A stretch of 64,000 bases of DNA from contig CAMRHE010000115.1 in assembly GCA_947044405.1 (NCBI GenBank), positions 2,108,001 through 2,172,000 of the forward strand, in the 5' to 3' direction. The notes below the pieces were generated by a model. The model was given only the letters and a program-made list of their open reading frames with translations, did not search any database and was not told the origin of the DNA. Origin of the DNA: Leptodactylus fallax. Taxonomy: Eukaryota; Chordata; Amphibia; Anura; Leptodactylidae. This document shows, piece by piece, positions 8,452 to 20,965 of this stretch. The number at the start of each line of letters is the position of its first letter. Position 1 is the stretch's first letter. Both the position numbers and the translations under genes were made by a program.

Positions 8452-11400
8452 GGATGACCTAACGCCATTGGAAATCGGCATAGATTTTTTTGCGTTTTGG
8501 TTTATCAGATGTTCTGGACCATCAGGCGCTTTGCTATCATTTACATGTAAGTAGATGATAGGAAATATTGTGTGCAAATGCAATAATTCTGGAGATGGTA
8601 AGGGCAGCAGATCGGGGTAGGAGGTGGCTGCTTATTTAACACCATGGGTGCAGGCCCTGAGGCCTGCATACATGTCGTTAAATTCATTTGTGTCTGACGG
8701 TTCAGAATATAGAAACTGTTATCATGCGTCGAAGCGGCGGACTTCTTCCTTGCGATTTGCTAGAGCGTTGAGGTCCAGGTTCTTGCCCTCACTATAGGCA
8801 AGGAAAGGACTTTTGTGTTCCAGGGAGAAGAGAATTGGTGTAGCTATATGCTACCAGAAGAACGCACCTCCAATGGGTAAGTAGGATCGTGGTGCGCTAC
8901 ACTTGTTGGACTCTGGAGCGACACACGTAGCAATCGGTGTACCTCACCTTTTCAAGCAAGATGCTTTATGAGTGGCCTTTACCCAGAAAGATCAAGTCAT
9001 ACAAAGGTGGGTAACATTTCAGTCGCGTGTCACTTCTAGCCTCTAATAGTTTTACCCCTGTTGTCCAACACAGGGGCGGACATTTTTCTACTGATACAGC
9101 ACACAGCCTTGTATGTCTGCTTTTATTTTCTTCTGCCTTTTCACTGGCATATTCTCCATAGCCCAGAAAATGAGGACGCACGATGCTTCTTCTTTTTTGG
9201 TTCAAGAGGATGACCTGACGTAAGTGGAAAACGGCATAGATTTTTTTTTCATTTGGGTTTCTCAGATGTTTTGGACCATCAGGCGCTTTGCTATCATTTA
9301 CATGTAAGTAGATGATAGGAAATATTGTGTGCAAATGCAATAATTCTGGAGATGGTAAGGGCAGCAGATCGGGGTTGGAGGTGGCTGCTTATTTAACACC
9401 ATGGGTGCAGGCCCTGAGGCCTGCATACATGTTGTTAAATTCATTTGTGCCTGCCGGTTCAGAATATAGAACCTCTTATCATGCGTCGAAGCTGCGGACT
9501 TCTTCCTTGCGATTCTCTAGAGCGTTGAGGTCCAGGTTCTTGCCCTCACTATAGGCAAGGAAAGGACTTTTGTGTTACAGGGAGAAGAGAAATGGTGTAG
9601 CTATATGCTACCAGAAAAATGCACCTCCAAGGGATAAGTAGGATCGTGGTGCGCTACACATGTTGGACTTTGGAGTGACACACGTAGCGATCGGTGTACC
9701 TCACCTTTTCAAGCAAGATGCTTTATGAGTGGCCCTTACCCAGAAAGATCAAGTCTTACAAAGGTGGGTAACTTTTCGGTCACGTGTCACCTCTAGCCTG
9801 TAATTGTTTTTCCCCTGTTGTCCAACAAAGGGCGGACTTTTTTTCTACTGATGCAGCACACAGCCTTGTATGTCTGCATTTTTTTTTCTTCTGCCTTTTC
9901 ACTTTCATCTTCTCCATAGCCCAGAAAAAGAGGATGCATGATGCTTCTTTTTTTCTTGGTCCAAGAGGATGACCTGATGCCAGTGGAAAACGGCATAGAT
10001 TTTTTTGCGTTTTGGTTTCTCAGATGTTCTGGACCATCAGGCGCTTTGCTATCATTTACATGTAAGTAGATGATAGGAAATATTGTGTACAAATGCAATA
10101 ATTCTGGAGATGGTAAGGGCAGCAGATCGGGTTTGGAGGTGGCTGCTTTTTTAACACCATGGGTTCAGGCCCTGAGGCCTGCATACATGTTGTTAAATTC
10201 ATTTGTGCCTGACGGTTCAGAATATTGAACCTCTTACCGTGCGTCGAAGCGGCGGACCACTTCCTTGCGATTCGCTAGAGCGTTGAGGTCCAGGTTCTTG
10301 TCCTCACTGTAGGCAATGAAAGAACTTTTGTGTTCCAAGGAGAAGAGAAATGGTGTAGCTATATGCTACCAGAAGAACGCACCTCCAATGGATAAGTAGG
10401 ATCGTGGTGCACTACACTTCTTGGACTCTGGAGCGACACTCGTAGCAATCGGTGTACCTCACCTTTTCAAGCAAGATGCTTTATGAGTGGCCCTTACCCA
10501 GAAAGATAAAGTCATACAAAGGTGGGTAACTTTTCGGTCGTGTGTCACCTCTAGCCTGTAATAGTTTTACCTCTGTTGTCCAACACAGGGCGGACGTTTT
10601 TCTACTGATACAGCACACAGCCTTGTATGTCTGCTTTTATTTTCTTTTGCCTTTTCACTGGCATCTTCTCCATAGCTCAGAAAATGAGGACGCACGATGC
10701 TTCTTCTTTTTTGGTTCAAGAGGATGACCTGACGTAAGTGGAAAACGGCATAGATTTTTTTGCGTTTTGGTTTCTCAGATGTTCTGGACCATCAGGCGAT
10801 TTGCTATCATTTACATGTAAGTAGATGATAGGAAATATTGTGTGCAAATGCAATAATTCTGGAGATGGTAAGGGCAGCAGATCGGGGTTGGAGGTGGCTG
10901 CTTATTTAACACCATGGGTGCAGGCCCTGAGGCCTGCATACATGTCGTTAAATTCATTTGTACCTGACGGTTCAGAATATTGAACCTCTTATCGTGCTTT
11001 GAAGTGGCGGACTTCTTTCTTGCGGTTCGCTAGAGCGTTGAGGTCCAGGTTCTTGCCCTCACTGTAGGCAAGGAAAGGAATTTTGTGTTACAGGGAGAAG
11101 AGAATTGATGTAGCTATATGCTTCCAGAAAAATGCACCTCCAAGGGATAAGTAAGATCGTGGTGTGCTACACCTGTTGGACTTTGGAGTGACACACGTAG
11201 CGATCGGTGTACCTCACCTTTTCAAGCAAGATGCTTTATGAGCGGCCCTTACCCAGAAAGATCAAGTCTTACAAAGGTGGGTAACTTTTCGGCCGCGTGT
11301 CACCTCTAGCCTGTAATTGTTTTACCCCTGTTGTCCAACAAAGGGGCAGACTTTTTTTCTACTGATGCAGCACACAGCCTTGTATGTCTGCATTTATTTT

Positions 11401-11937
11401 CTTCTGCCTTGTCACTTTCATCTTCTCCATAGCCCAGAAAAAGAGAACGCATGATGCTTCTTCTTTTCTTGGTCCAAGAGGATGACCTAACGCCATTGGA
11501 AAACGGCATAGATTTTTTTGCGTTTTGGTTTCTCAGATGTTCTGGACCATCAGGCGCTTTGCTATTATTTACATGTAAGTAGATGATAGGAAATATTGTG
11601 TGCAAATGCAATAATTCTGGAGATGGTAAGGGCAGCAGATCGGGGTTGGAGGTGGCTGCTTATTTAACACCATGGGTGCAGGCCCTGAGGCCTGCATATA
11701 TATTGTTAAATTCATTTGTGTCTGACGGTTCAGAATATTGACCCTCATATCGTGCGTTGAAGTGGCGGACTTCTTCCTTGCGATTGGCTAGAGCATTGAG
11801 GTCCATGTTCTTGTCCTCACTGTAGGCAAGGAAAGGACTTTTTTGTTACAGAGAGAAGAGAAATGGTGTAGCTATATGCTACCAGAAGAACGCACCTCGA
11901 AAGGATAATTAGGATCATGGTGCGCTACACCTGTTGG
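8452..11937. repeat. Tandem array of ~0.76-kb units, right part
   Basis: The array resumes directly after the target duplication and runs through anchors at 8602, 9359, 10117, 10872 and 11640. It then ends inside a unit near 11937, where the sequence changes to unrelated DNA ('agatggactttcactg'). Units differ by scattered substitutions and small homopolymer changes. Each unit has the TGCAGGCC hairpin. Minus-strand frames of about 101 codons occur at the same place in some units (9793-10098, 11306-11611) but are disrupted in others, so I do not call a gene. Confidence 0.9.
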
Positions 11938-13720
11938 AGATGGACTTTCACTGTTGCAGAAAATCAACATAAAATGCTAGCCAGAGGGGTTATTTTTCAC
12001 TTTATCCCATGTCCTCCCTTTAGTCTAAATTTTGCTTATGCCCTCTATTGTAATGCTACAACAAATCTATAGGAGTACTCTCGCAATTGTTTTCTTGACA
12101 TAAAATGCTAATTTACTATCAATATATTGTAACTATAATTTATTTAATTCCAGCTCAGCTGCATCCATACATATTTTACCATTTCATTACGGTCAGCATA
12201 AGATCACTATTCTGACAGACGGTGGGGAGTTTGTTGCTTTGTAGACAGGTTTCTCCAGTGAAGCTGACTATCTGCAAACTACTGGATTACATCAGCATCT
12301 TTTAAGTTTCACTTGGTGTTTCTTAGCCACTCCTTTCCACCATGCTCCACCTGATTTGTTCCTCCACCGACTACCGCTGCTGAAGATATAATTTCTGCCC
12401 TATCTAAGGATGCAGCAGAACAGTAATATAGTAGGTGCAGACCCTTGACTCACACTAAATGTCTATTGTCTATACTATCCAGGTGTGCTGTGTGCAGAAT
12501 CTCCAGTGTATCCCACAAGGTGCAGCTTAATGCTCTTCTCTACTTTATCCGGCCTGTCATAGGTGACAGGGAGAAACCTATCACAAGCAGGATGCAGGGG
12601 TGACAAACTGTCATATAGACCAAGGGGTGCATGTAATCTCTAAGCACTATGGACGATGAAATTCAAGTACCTTCTGCTTCTTCTTATCTTGAGTTGAGTG
12701 TCATCACTTAAAATATATTTCCTTTGCTATGAGGAATTTGCTCATAACCAAAATATCTAGTACATACAGTATCTAGTTCATATCTCCCATTTATGGGTTT
12801 CAATGCTAGGAAAAACAGTGAAGCGGATGCTGCGTTGCTACAGCACTGTAAACCCCTCATTCTCGGGATTAGTGGTGTCCCAGAGGTCAGACTCCCACCT
12901 TTAAAGTTATTGCATATCCTAGCTCCTAGGATCCTACTCCTGACATGAAATACTTTTTCACATAAAACTATTTTTGAGCATTTTTTTTTTCTTAAAGCCA
13001 TGTAAAATACATATAACAAAATATGTTCTATGATACAAATAAGATTTTCTTGATTTTTTTCAGCACATTTTTTTCTGTTCAGCCCATTTTGTGCTTGTTT
13101 ACTAAGGTGTCATAACCTTTGCCTGCTCACTTCCCTGCTTGGGTGGCAGAAACAGTAGGCAGGGGGTTAGCTCTGTCTGTCATTGCCCCTCATTGTTGGC
13201 TGGATTTGAACTTTTGTTAGCTCCAAGTAATCACATAAGTGGGAGCAAGGCATTGTGGTTTTATTGTACTTTCCACAATGACTTCATCTAACAACCTTTA
13301 GATGACAACTCTGAACATTTAGCCGTGACCCCGAGATCATTGACGGACTAACCCTCAGACCTCTGGTGGTAGACACAGAACATAGAGCTCAGTGTGTCTT
13401 TTGCCAGAGGAATGTCCAAGGTCTTCCAAAGGGAAGATGAAGTCAGGAACACAGAAGAATCAATGCAACTGACCCCTTATTGACTGCCTATCACGCTGAC
13501 CCATTCCTTGCCAATGTGCACAATGCTGTGCAATATAAAATGTGATATTCATATTAGATTTATCCTATACTGTATAAAATTGTGTGTTATTTAATATTGC
13601 ACAATAATATAACAAGTGGGGAAGATCCAACATAAGAGGAGAGAAGAAGGAACATACAGAAGGTGCATAGGTTGCAGGTTCACCCAGGCCCTGGTGCCAA
13701 AGGGGGCCCAATGGTACCTG
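11938..13720. other. Non-coding, nothing recognised
   Basis: This is AT-rich sequence after the tandem array. The longest frame is 103 codons on the minus strand (12708-13019), with no domain and a low-complexity start. No RNA gene or inverted repeat was recognised. Confidence 0.6.
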
Positions 13721-14215
13721 TTACATGAAGGGAGGCATATTAAACCAGTACCACAGTCCAATAGGTTAGGCTCATCTGAATGTAACGCCATTTTCCCCAT
13801 GAAAATGTGTGCCTTCGTTGGTGAGATATTCGTATATTTCACAATATGCAAATGAGCAGTCTGGAGCACCAACGGCGCTTCTGTTGCTCCAAACTACTAC
13901 ACCACAGTATGCACTAATATGCTGATGTGAGCATGAAAACGCAGGGGCAGGTAAGATTTCAGCATAGCTCCCTGGCCCTGTCATTCAAAGGAAAGAGGGA
14001 GGAAGGAGGCTATATTAGTGCAGCTTGGAACAAAGGAGACGTCCTTGGTGCTCCACAGTTCTCATTTGCATATTGTAAAATAAATAAGTATCATGGCAAT
14101 GGAGGCATGAATTTCATGTGGAAAAAGGTTTTACATTCAAGTGAGCCTGACCTATTTAACTGTGCTGCTGGTTTAATATGCTTCACCCAGGTGACAGATT
14201 CCCTTTAAGAAGACA
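13721..14215. mobile_element. Fold-back (MITE-like) element
   Basis: Long imperfect inverted arms are visible. 'aggcatattaaaccag...cagtcc...caatatgcaaatgag' on the left (about 13730-13860) is mirrored by 'ctcatttgcatattgtaaaat...ggtttaatatgcttcaccc' on the right (about 14060-14195). The right end runs into 'gtgacagattccctttaa', an end type common among amphibian MITEs. No transposase is present. Exact ends and target duplication were not resolved. Confidence 0.6.
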
Positions 14216-15821
14216 GCAGCACTATAAATGGTACAAGGTAGTTTGGAGCCTCGTTCCAAATTGTGCATTGTAGTGCAGGAACATCAAGTTACACCTTGGG
14301 ATAGTGAGACTTGAAACAGAACGTAATTGTTGGGTCACCAGATGTGGATTCAGTTCTGGGGCCTAGAAGCTCAAAGTTGCACCTCATTAAAATTGGCCAC
14401 ACAGTAGGGTCTTTCTGGCACAACAGGTCACCCATTAAGGCCACTCATTAAGTTCTCTCCGCCACACGTCACAAATGACCACACATTAAGGTCTCTCTGT
14501 CACAACAGGAAAGTTGTTTCTAAAGGAGCAGGAGGAATGACAAGAACAGGAGGCTGAATTAGAGGGTAAGAAATCAGAGGGTAAGAAAGAGTGCAGCATC
14601 CCAGGGGACACGGTTTAACCCGATTTTCAACTTTCATTTTTGACTCCCCACCTTCCAAACCCCATAACTTTTTTATTTTTCCATTCACAGAGTCATATGA
14701 GGGCTTAATGTTTGCAGGACAAATTGTTCTTCATAATGGTACCATTTATTATTCTGTACAATGTACTGGGAAAGAGAACTCAGGGTAAGAGAGAAAGTGC
14801 CCCAGGGGAACAACTACCACCAATATCAGGTACCATGCAGGTCCCCCTCATCAATGTTGAGGTGAGCTGGAGGAATTGGTTGAGTATCCTTGGCCTACCT
14901 GTGACACCAGCAGCACAACTACTACTCCCATCCTCCGGTTCCCTCTATTGGGTTGCGGCAGGAGCAAGATGGCAGACAACTGTGACAGAGAAATTTTTGG
15001 ATGCTTTCAAGAACCTGGGCCCAGTTATGACTGCAAGCTCAACCCTTCCTCATGGTTGACACTATGAATGCTATAACATACCATACAACTCTGTATATTG
15101 ACATATACATGTTAGATCTTTACACTTTACATTCAGAGACCCTGTTCTACCTACCACTCAATACAATAGAGCTTTGAGCGACACGGCACTTCTACATATA
15201 TCATGTATGCTCCAGCACCCCTGTACACAAAAAAATAATGGACAGCATTGAGTGGTGATGCCCAGCATTGAATAAGACCCAAGAGTGGTAATCCTTAGCA
15301 GTGGATTTGTTGTAGTAACATTTAATGAAAAATACATAGGCATCATCTACTACAATAACACCTCAGCTCAGTAAAAATGACAGGTGGTGGTGGAGGGCTC
15401 ATCTTTTGTAAAATTTCAGCCAGGCCCCAATAGCACTAACAGCCCTGACGATGGCACTGTGTTTGGACAACACCACCAAAAATTTCAGATTTTAAAGCAA
15501 GACAGCTGACCAATTGATAAGAGTCCATTATTATTTTCATGGCAAGCAAAAGTACAACTCGGTACAAAAATCCCCCACCTCCATATTTTGGCCTAAATTT
15601 TTCCACACTGTCTATCTAAATGCCAGCCAACTAGAATGACTCAGATACCCACTACAGCGATCAAGTCTGTGTGAACTATGTTGAGACAAAGTAAAATGCC
15701 CCTTTGTTTCTAAAGGTTAACCTAAGAATTACCAGTGCATCAGTGGGTATTAACTGTTATGTCTGTGGCAATCGAAATATATCACTACCATACTAAATAG
15801 TTCATTCCATAGGTATGTGAC
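14216..15821. other. Non-coding, with one dispersed repeat segment
   Basis: No gene was recognised. The segment at about 14610-14785 ('ccataacttttttatttttcc...tgagggcttaatgtttgcaggac') resembles a repeat I associate with frog genomes, and it is probably related to 20485-20965. The short frames at 14712-15067 overlap it and are not convincing. Confidence 0.4.
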
Positions 15822-16525
15822 TAGAGATAGGCAAATCTCTCGAGATTTATTTTGTTTCGTGTTTGGGTGGTTCGGGACCAAGATTTGTTTCGGGTCGAAC
15901 AAGTTTGGTGCGAGTCACAGCTTAAATTGGCTTAAAACATAGTGTAGGACACTCTTGGAGCTTCTAGGAATCTATTTATCCAATTTCTAGCTCTCTAAGG
16001 GAAACACAACCAAAGTTATGTCAAATTGAAAGTGACATTATTATACTCTGGGGCCTCCAGCCCCCAGATTATAACAGATGGAGGCCCAAGGGAGGTGTAA
16101 AAAATAAAAAAAACATTCACACTCATCTTGCTTTACCTCTTTTGGGCCTCTTTGCAGCATCTGACTCTCTCTCTCCACCTCCTTGGTGACATCTGGTGCT
16201 CCCCTCAACATCCCCATGTGACCATTTGTGGCCCAATCACAGACCTCAGCAGTGACCCAGGAAGCATGGTGTCTTAGGAGAGCACCAGATGCCATGAGGA
16301 CGCCCATAAGAGGTAACAGAAGGCGAGTATGAATGTTTTTTTTATTTTTGTCACCTCCCCTGGGCCTCCACCTATTTTATCTTCAGACCACAGAGTGTAA
16401 TGTGGCAAGCATTTTTACTTGTCTTAAGCGAATCGCCATTTGTTGGGTTTAGTTAAAATCCAAACAATTTGGAATATTCGGGTCAAATCTGATTTGTGAC
16501 GGAGCGGTTCACCCATCCCTAACTG
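15822..16525. mobile_element. Fold-back (MITE-like) element with nested inverted repeat
   Basis: The outer ends 'gactagagataggcaaatc' and 'ttcacccatccctaactgtga' are roughly complementary. Inside, 'ctctggggcctccag...ggaggcccaagggaggtg...aaaaaacattcacactc' (16050-16125) is mirrored by 'gagtatgaatgttttttttatt...cacctcccctgggcctcca' (16325-16375). No coding capacity was found. The ends are approximate. Confidence 0.5.
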
Positions 16526-17200
16526 TGACTATAATGAGTTCTCAAAAAAGTCTCATTGAAAGTGCAGTCATCAAGTAAATGCAATACCAAGCACAACTGC
16601 AGCCAAGTGTATGGCTCTGGCCCTCAGCTGATGAGTGGAGTTGCCAAAGTGGAGTTGCCAAAGTAGGACAACCAGTTTCATACTTATGGCGTTATTAAAA
16701 GTCTATATGTAATAAATGTTCCTGTCTAGACACCAGTGACACACTATCGCCCTATGCCTATCACACTATGCTTACTGCCATCTGGCCATCAAAACCTATT
16801 TCTGGGAGTGTCCTCAGTACCAGTTATAGTGACCAATATTGAAATTACATGCCAGTACTGCATGCGAGATCTCCCAGACCATTATAGACCTCAGCTAGTC
16901 TAACCACATCTACAATACAGACAATTTTCAGATCTTCTTCCTTACCTCACTGGTGCATTCCTACATAGAATTTTAGATGTTGTTATATGTAATAACGATA
17001 CCTTTAAACTTGGCCCTTGTTTTTTGATTCCATCTATGGTTCCATCTATTGTTCCACACAGTCTACGTACAAAGGTGACATTGTTGCAGAAAAAATAAAA
17101 CCCTTTACTCTAGTCTTGTACACCCCTGTTATGCTTATTTCAGCAAGCACTATTTATTTCTAGCTTTATTATGTTTTATGTCACTTGTTCTCCACAAAAT
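16526..17200. other. Non-coding, nothing recognised
   Basis: This is unique-looking AT-rich DNA with no long frame and no recognised repeat. Confidence 0.5.
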
Positions 17201-17886
17201 AAAAGGGGTTGTGTGGGATAAAATGTAATTCTTACACTAATCTAAACACCCTCTCCCCGCCTACTTTCTAAATTACATAATTTATGAAAAATGTATATTT
17301 ACCCATTTTCTGGTTATCCGGTGATGTCCCGTTTCCCCAAAATGGAGCGTCACTAATACTCCCCCCCCCACTCCATCCCATCATACCTACCTATCTTCCT
17401 TCCAGACTTCCTCCTGTGGAACGGCTTCTCCCTCTTTTCTGACTCAGCCAGCAATCTACCTCTACTGCGCAGGTGTGGGAGGCTACTGCTCCTACACCTG
17501 TGCAGTAGAGTCAGAAAAGAGGAAGGAGCCGTCTCGCATGAGGAAGTCTGGAAGGAAGATAGGTAAGTATGATGGGGTGGGGGGTGGGCTGAGTTATTTG
17601 GGATTGGCTAGTAGTGGGCGGGATAGCTAGAGAGACAGGGAGGGGGGTGTGAGAGGGATGGGAGGTAGTGAGAGGGAGATAGTGTGAGTCAGCCTACAAG
17701 TACCATGATGCATTGCATTAGCTAAGACAGCAGGTAAACAAATGCAGAAGATACCAGGAGCTCCCAGAGAAACAGAGAAATTACTCCAAACACTGCTAAA
17801 GGTATTTGGGTGCACTTATTAACCCATTAATAGCACTAACAGACCTTTTTTTAAAAAAACATTTTTTGCCTGGAAAACCCCTTTAA
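17201..17886. mobile_element. Fold-back element with AAAAGGGG ends and a strong inner palindrome
   Basis: The outer ends are 'aaaaggggttgtgtgg' (17201) and 'ggaaaacccctttaag' (17871-17886). An inner pair, about 17361-17414 ('catcatacctacctatcttc...cagacttcctcc') and about 17540-17586 ('aggaagtctggaaggaagat...aagtatgatgggg'), is almost perfectly complementary. The non-coding interior and symmetrical ends suggest a MITE-class element. Confidence 0.6.
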
Positions 17887-20029
17887 GTGTGGAATTCAAC
17901 AAAATGTGATAGACTGGTAAGGCTATGGCAAGAGAAACCCTAAGTAAATATATTCTAAGTAGAGCCATTTTAAGACTGAGCTATCTAACATGGAGGTACC
18001 ACATTTCAGTGTTTGTAAGGTACAGCAGACAAGGTAAATTTTTTGCTATTTTTTGAGTCCAAACACCATAGTAGATGTGGTAAAATGATCTGAAAAGTAT
18101 ATGAAAAGGTAATCCATGAAAAGCAATGTTGGCCGACATTTGGTTGACAATCTATTGGCTCCTCTTCACAAATTTTTTCGTGTGCAGTGACAAAAGACTT
18201 AGTTATTCCTCCAGTTCCACTTTTGCATTTCATCGTAAAGACTGGTGGAATTTTTTCATAGGCGATGAATTTAACATCAGACGCCTAAGGGTTTGTGAAT
18301 GACTAGGAATGGTGTACGAGCAATAGACAAGTCCATCGGGACAAGAACGCGACACCAGACATGAATGTTTGGAGGCAAAGCTTTTTTGTTTTGCAGCTGA
18401 GAGCTCCACTTGAATGAGGAAGGACACCATTGTCTTCATCAAAAGGGTTCTCAGCAGATCCAATTTCAAGGGGAAACATCGGCTTCACCTTAATGTGAGG
18501 AAAGGGACAAAGAGGATTGATAACTTTGTTTAGTTTGCAAAGTAACTAGTTCTGGTTCACACAGTGATAGGGGCAGAGGGCGACCTTGTGGGTTCTCACC
18601 TGTGTTCTGATCCTAAAAGGATGAATTTCAGAGAAAGAGGATCAATGGGACATTTATACTGACATATCTATAGTATAAAGCTCTGTTCTTAAAGAGTTAA
18701 TACCATCTGTTATGACTAGATAACATAGTGTACAAGTTCTCCAATACTGGTGACTTATGGACCAGTAGAGAAAAATCTGAGAAAGTAGATTTTTTTTCTC
18801 AATAGAACTGTAATACATTTTCAAATTTTAACTACACCTGTGTGAAATTTCACAAATTCTAATGTTTTTATATATATAAATGTAGTTTTATTATAATTTT
18901 TCCATAAAGAGTACAAAACAAGAAAACATATAAAACTTCAAGCAATAGTGAGCTTTATACAATAACCAGTAATAAGTCACAAAATACAAAAAGACTTTGG
19001 ATTTGGGGAAAAAAGAAAACAAGAGAAGGATTTGGGAAGGAAGAAGGAAGGGGGATAGGGAATGTTAGAGACCCGTAAAATGTCGTAGGTGTCCCACAGG
19101 GTCCAATTTTGATGTTTAACAATATAAGATTCATGCTACTCACCTTGCCTGGTTACAGCGTCATGTCACGATGAGTGGCCTCCTCCACTGGTGCTCCTGC
19201 TCCCAAGATGTCTCCCGCCATCTGCTGGTTCAGCCATGGTCAACCATTTGTGGCTTTATGGCAGTGTCAGGTTACCAGAGCAACAGGCGAAGATGACGTC
19301 AAGCCTGGCATACTATTTAAAGAATAGACTCCATGGGTTCTTTTCTTGCTGGTTGCTGCACATTCACTTTCCTATTCCTTGTTCTTTGTACTACCGATTC
19401 TAATTATGACTGCTGACTTTCCTTGATCTTAACCTCTGCCTTGTTCCTGAATCAAAAATGAGGTTATTGATCTCAGCTCTCCACTTAAAGTTGAAAGAAT
19501 ATGCTCAACTTCCACATGGGTGCACGGACTGGAAACTCTATTTCAATTGTAGGTACAATATGAAGAAAGAGGTGGTGGGTCCAGTACTCCTTCAAGAAAC
19601 AGTTTAAAAAAGTTCCCATTTTATTAAAAAAAAAAAAAAAAAAAGATAAAAACAATTATGATACCGTCCCTAGAAAAAGACCATAGTCTTACATTCATTG
19701 AACCCTGATATTGCTGAATATTGCTCCTGCCTCATCCTTGTGATTGTTCACGTGGTGCTTGTTCTACTCCATGCTCTTTCCTAACTATGCTCCCATCTTG
19801 TCTTATTCTCCTTACAGTGACCCTTGATGATGCATCAACACTACTGCCATCAATAAGTGATTTTTTTTGTGGGGACTGCGACATGAGAATCTGTTTGAGA
19901 AATTCCACACCTCCTTGTGGTGGTTAAAGGTGAAGAATATACTCAGTATCTTGGTCTATCTATCACCAAACCAATTGTGGCTTAGAGAATCAACATCTTT
20001 GGTAAGAGACATAAAAGCTGTTCATGCTA
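17887..20029. other. Non-coding, possible decayed coding remnant
   Basis: No intact gene was found. Minus-strand frames at 18006-18488 contain Cys-containing peptide stretches split between two frames with stops. They could be a decayed exon or chance, and no family was recognised. A run of 19 A lies at 19626-19644, possibly an old poly(A) tail. The rest is featureless. Confidence 0.35.
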
Positions 20030-20465
20030 CTGGGTTGTCCAAGATGCAAGGGTAATGGATACTGATGACACTCCATCAGATCAGTGGAGTGCAACACCTG
20101 GACCCTACACTGATCAGCTGATTTGGCTGCTGGAAGCTGTATACAAAGTATAGAGCTAGGATCAGCTCTGCTCCTATTCAAGTGAATGGGTGCAAAGCAG
20201 AATTTCCCCAGTGCTACCACTAAAGTATATGTCTCCATACACCGTGTAGAGCTTCTGGCTCTGTACATTGTAGCAGTAGCCTTGGGAAATAGCAACTTGG
20301 CTCCTATTCACTTCAATAGTATGGGGTAGAGCTGCTTCCGGCCATATATCTTGAATACAGCTTCCGGCAGCCGAATCAGCTGATTGGTGCGGCATCCAGG
20401 TGTTAGACCCCCTCTCATCTGATACTGAGGACCTATTGTGTGGATAGGTCATAAGTATCCATTAA
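20030..20465. mobile_element. Fold-back element, 'tcctattca..tgaat' type
   Basis: Complementary segments 'cactgatcagctgatttggctgctggaagctgtat' (about 20108-20142) and 'aatacagcttccggcagccgaatcagctgattggtg' (about 20353-20388) flank a paired interior ('gctcctattcaagtgaat' and 'attcacttcaatag'). It ends with 'ctattgtgtggataggtcataagtatc', a motif also seen in the elements at 52212-52545 and 56280-56480. Confidence 0.65.
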
Positions 20466-20484
20466 CCTTGGGTCTCGGACAACG

Positions 20485-20965
20485 TCTTTAAAAATCAAGA
20501 TGATGTGCAGAGTTGGTAGGCCAAAAGATATGATATAAAAAAGTACAATAAAACCTACAACTTTCCCCGCAAAAAAGTGTTCTTAAATATCTCCATAAAA
20601 AAAAACAGTTAAAAAGTTATAGACATCAGAATACAGTGACCCCAGGAAAATTTGTTCATTCTTTGAAAAATTACGTTCTATTTGTAAAAGAGGTAAAACA
20701 TAATAAAATCAATATATATATGGTATTGCCATAATCGCAAGGACCTGCCGATAAAAAGTTTCATGTCATTTTTAAAGCAGAGTGAACACTGTAGAACCAA
20801 AATGCAAAAAATAATGATAAAATTGTATTTTTTTTCACATGGACGCCCCAAAAACATTAATAAACGCTAATCAAAACATTATATGTGTCCCAAAATGGTG
20901 ACAAATAAAGGTACAACTCATCACACAAAGAACACGCCCACACTTAGCCCAAACTATCCTATGTC
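20485..20965. repeat. Dispersed repeat segment, AT-rich
   Basis: Text such as 'atatatggtattgccataatcgcaaggacctgccgataaaaagttt' followed by 'aagcagagtgaacactgtagaaccaaaatgcaaaaaataatg' is typical of an abundant degenerate repeat I associate with frog genomes. The class is uncertain and no open frame is kept. Confidence 0.4.

Noticed and set aside
9793..11611. Recurring ~101-codon minus-strand ORF in the tandem array units
   Set aside because: Present at the same place in only some units and disrupted in others. No domain, and similarity is explained by recent duplication of the unit.
18006..18488. Cys-containing minus-strand peptides as a small secreted protein gene
   Set aside because: The stretches are split between frames with stops between them and no family is recognised. 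Kept only as a possible remnant.
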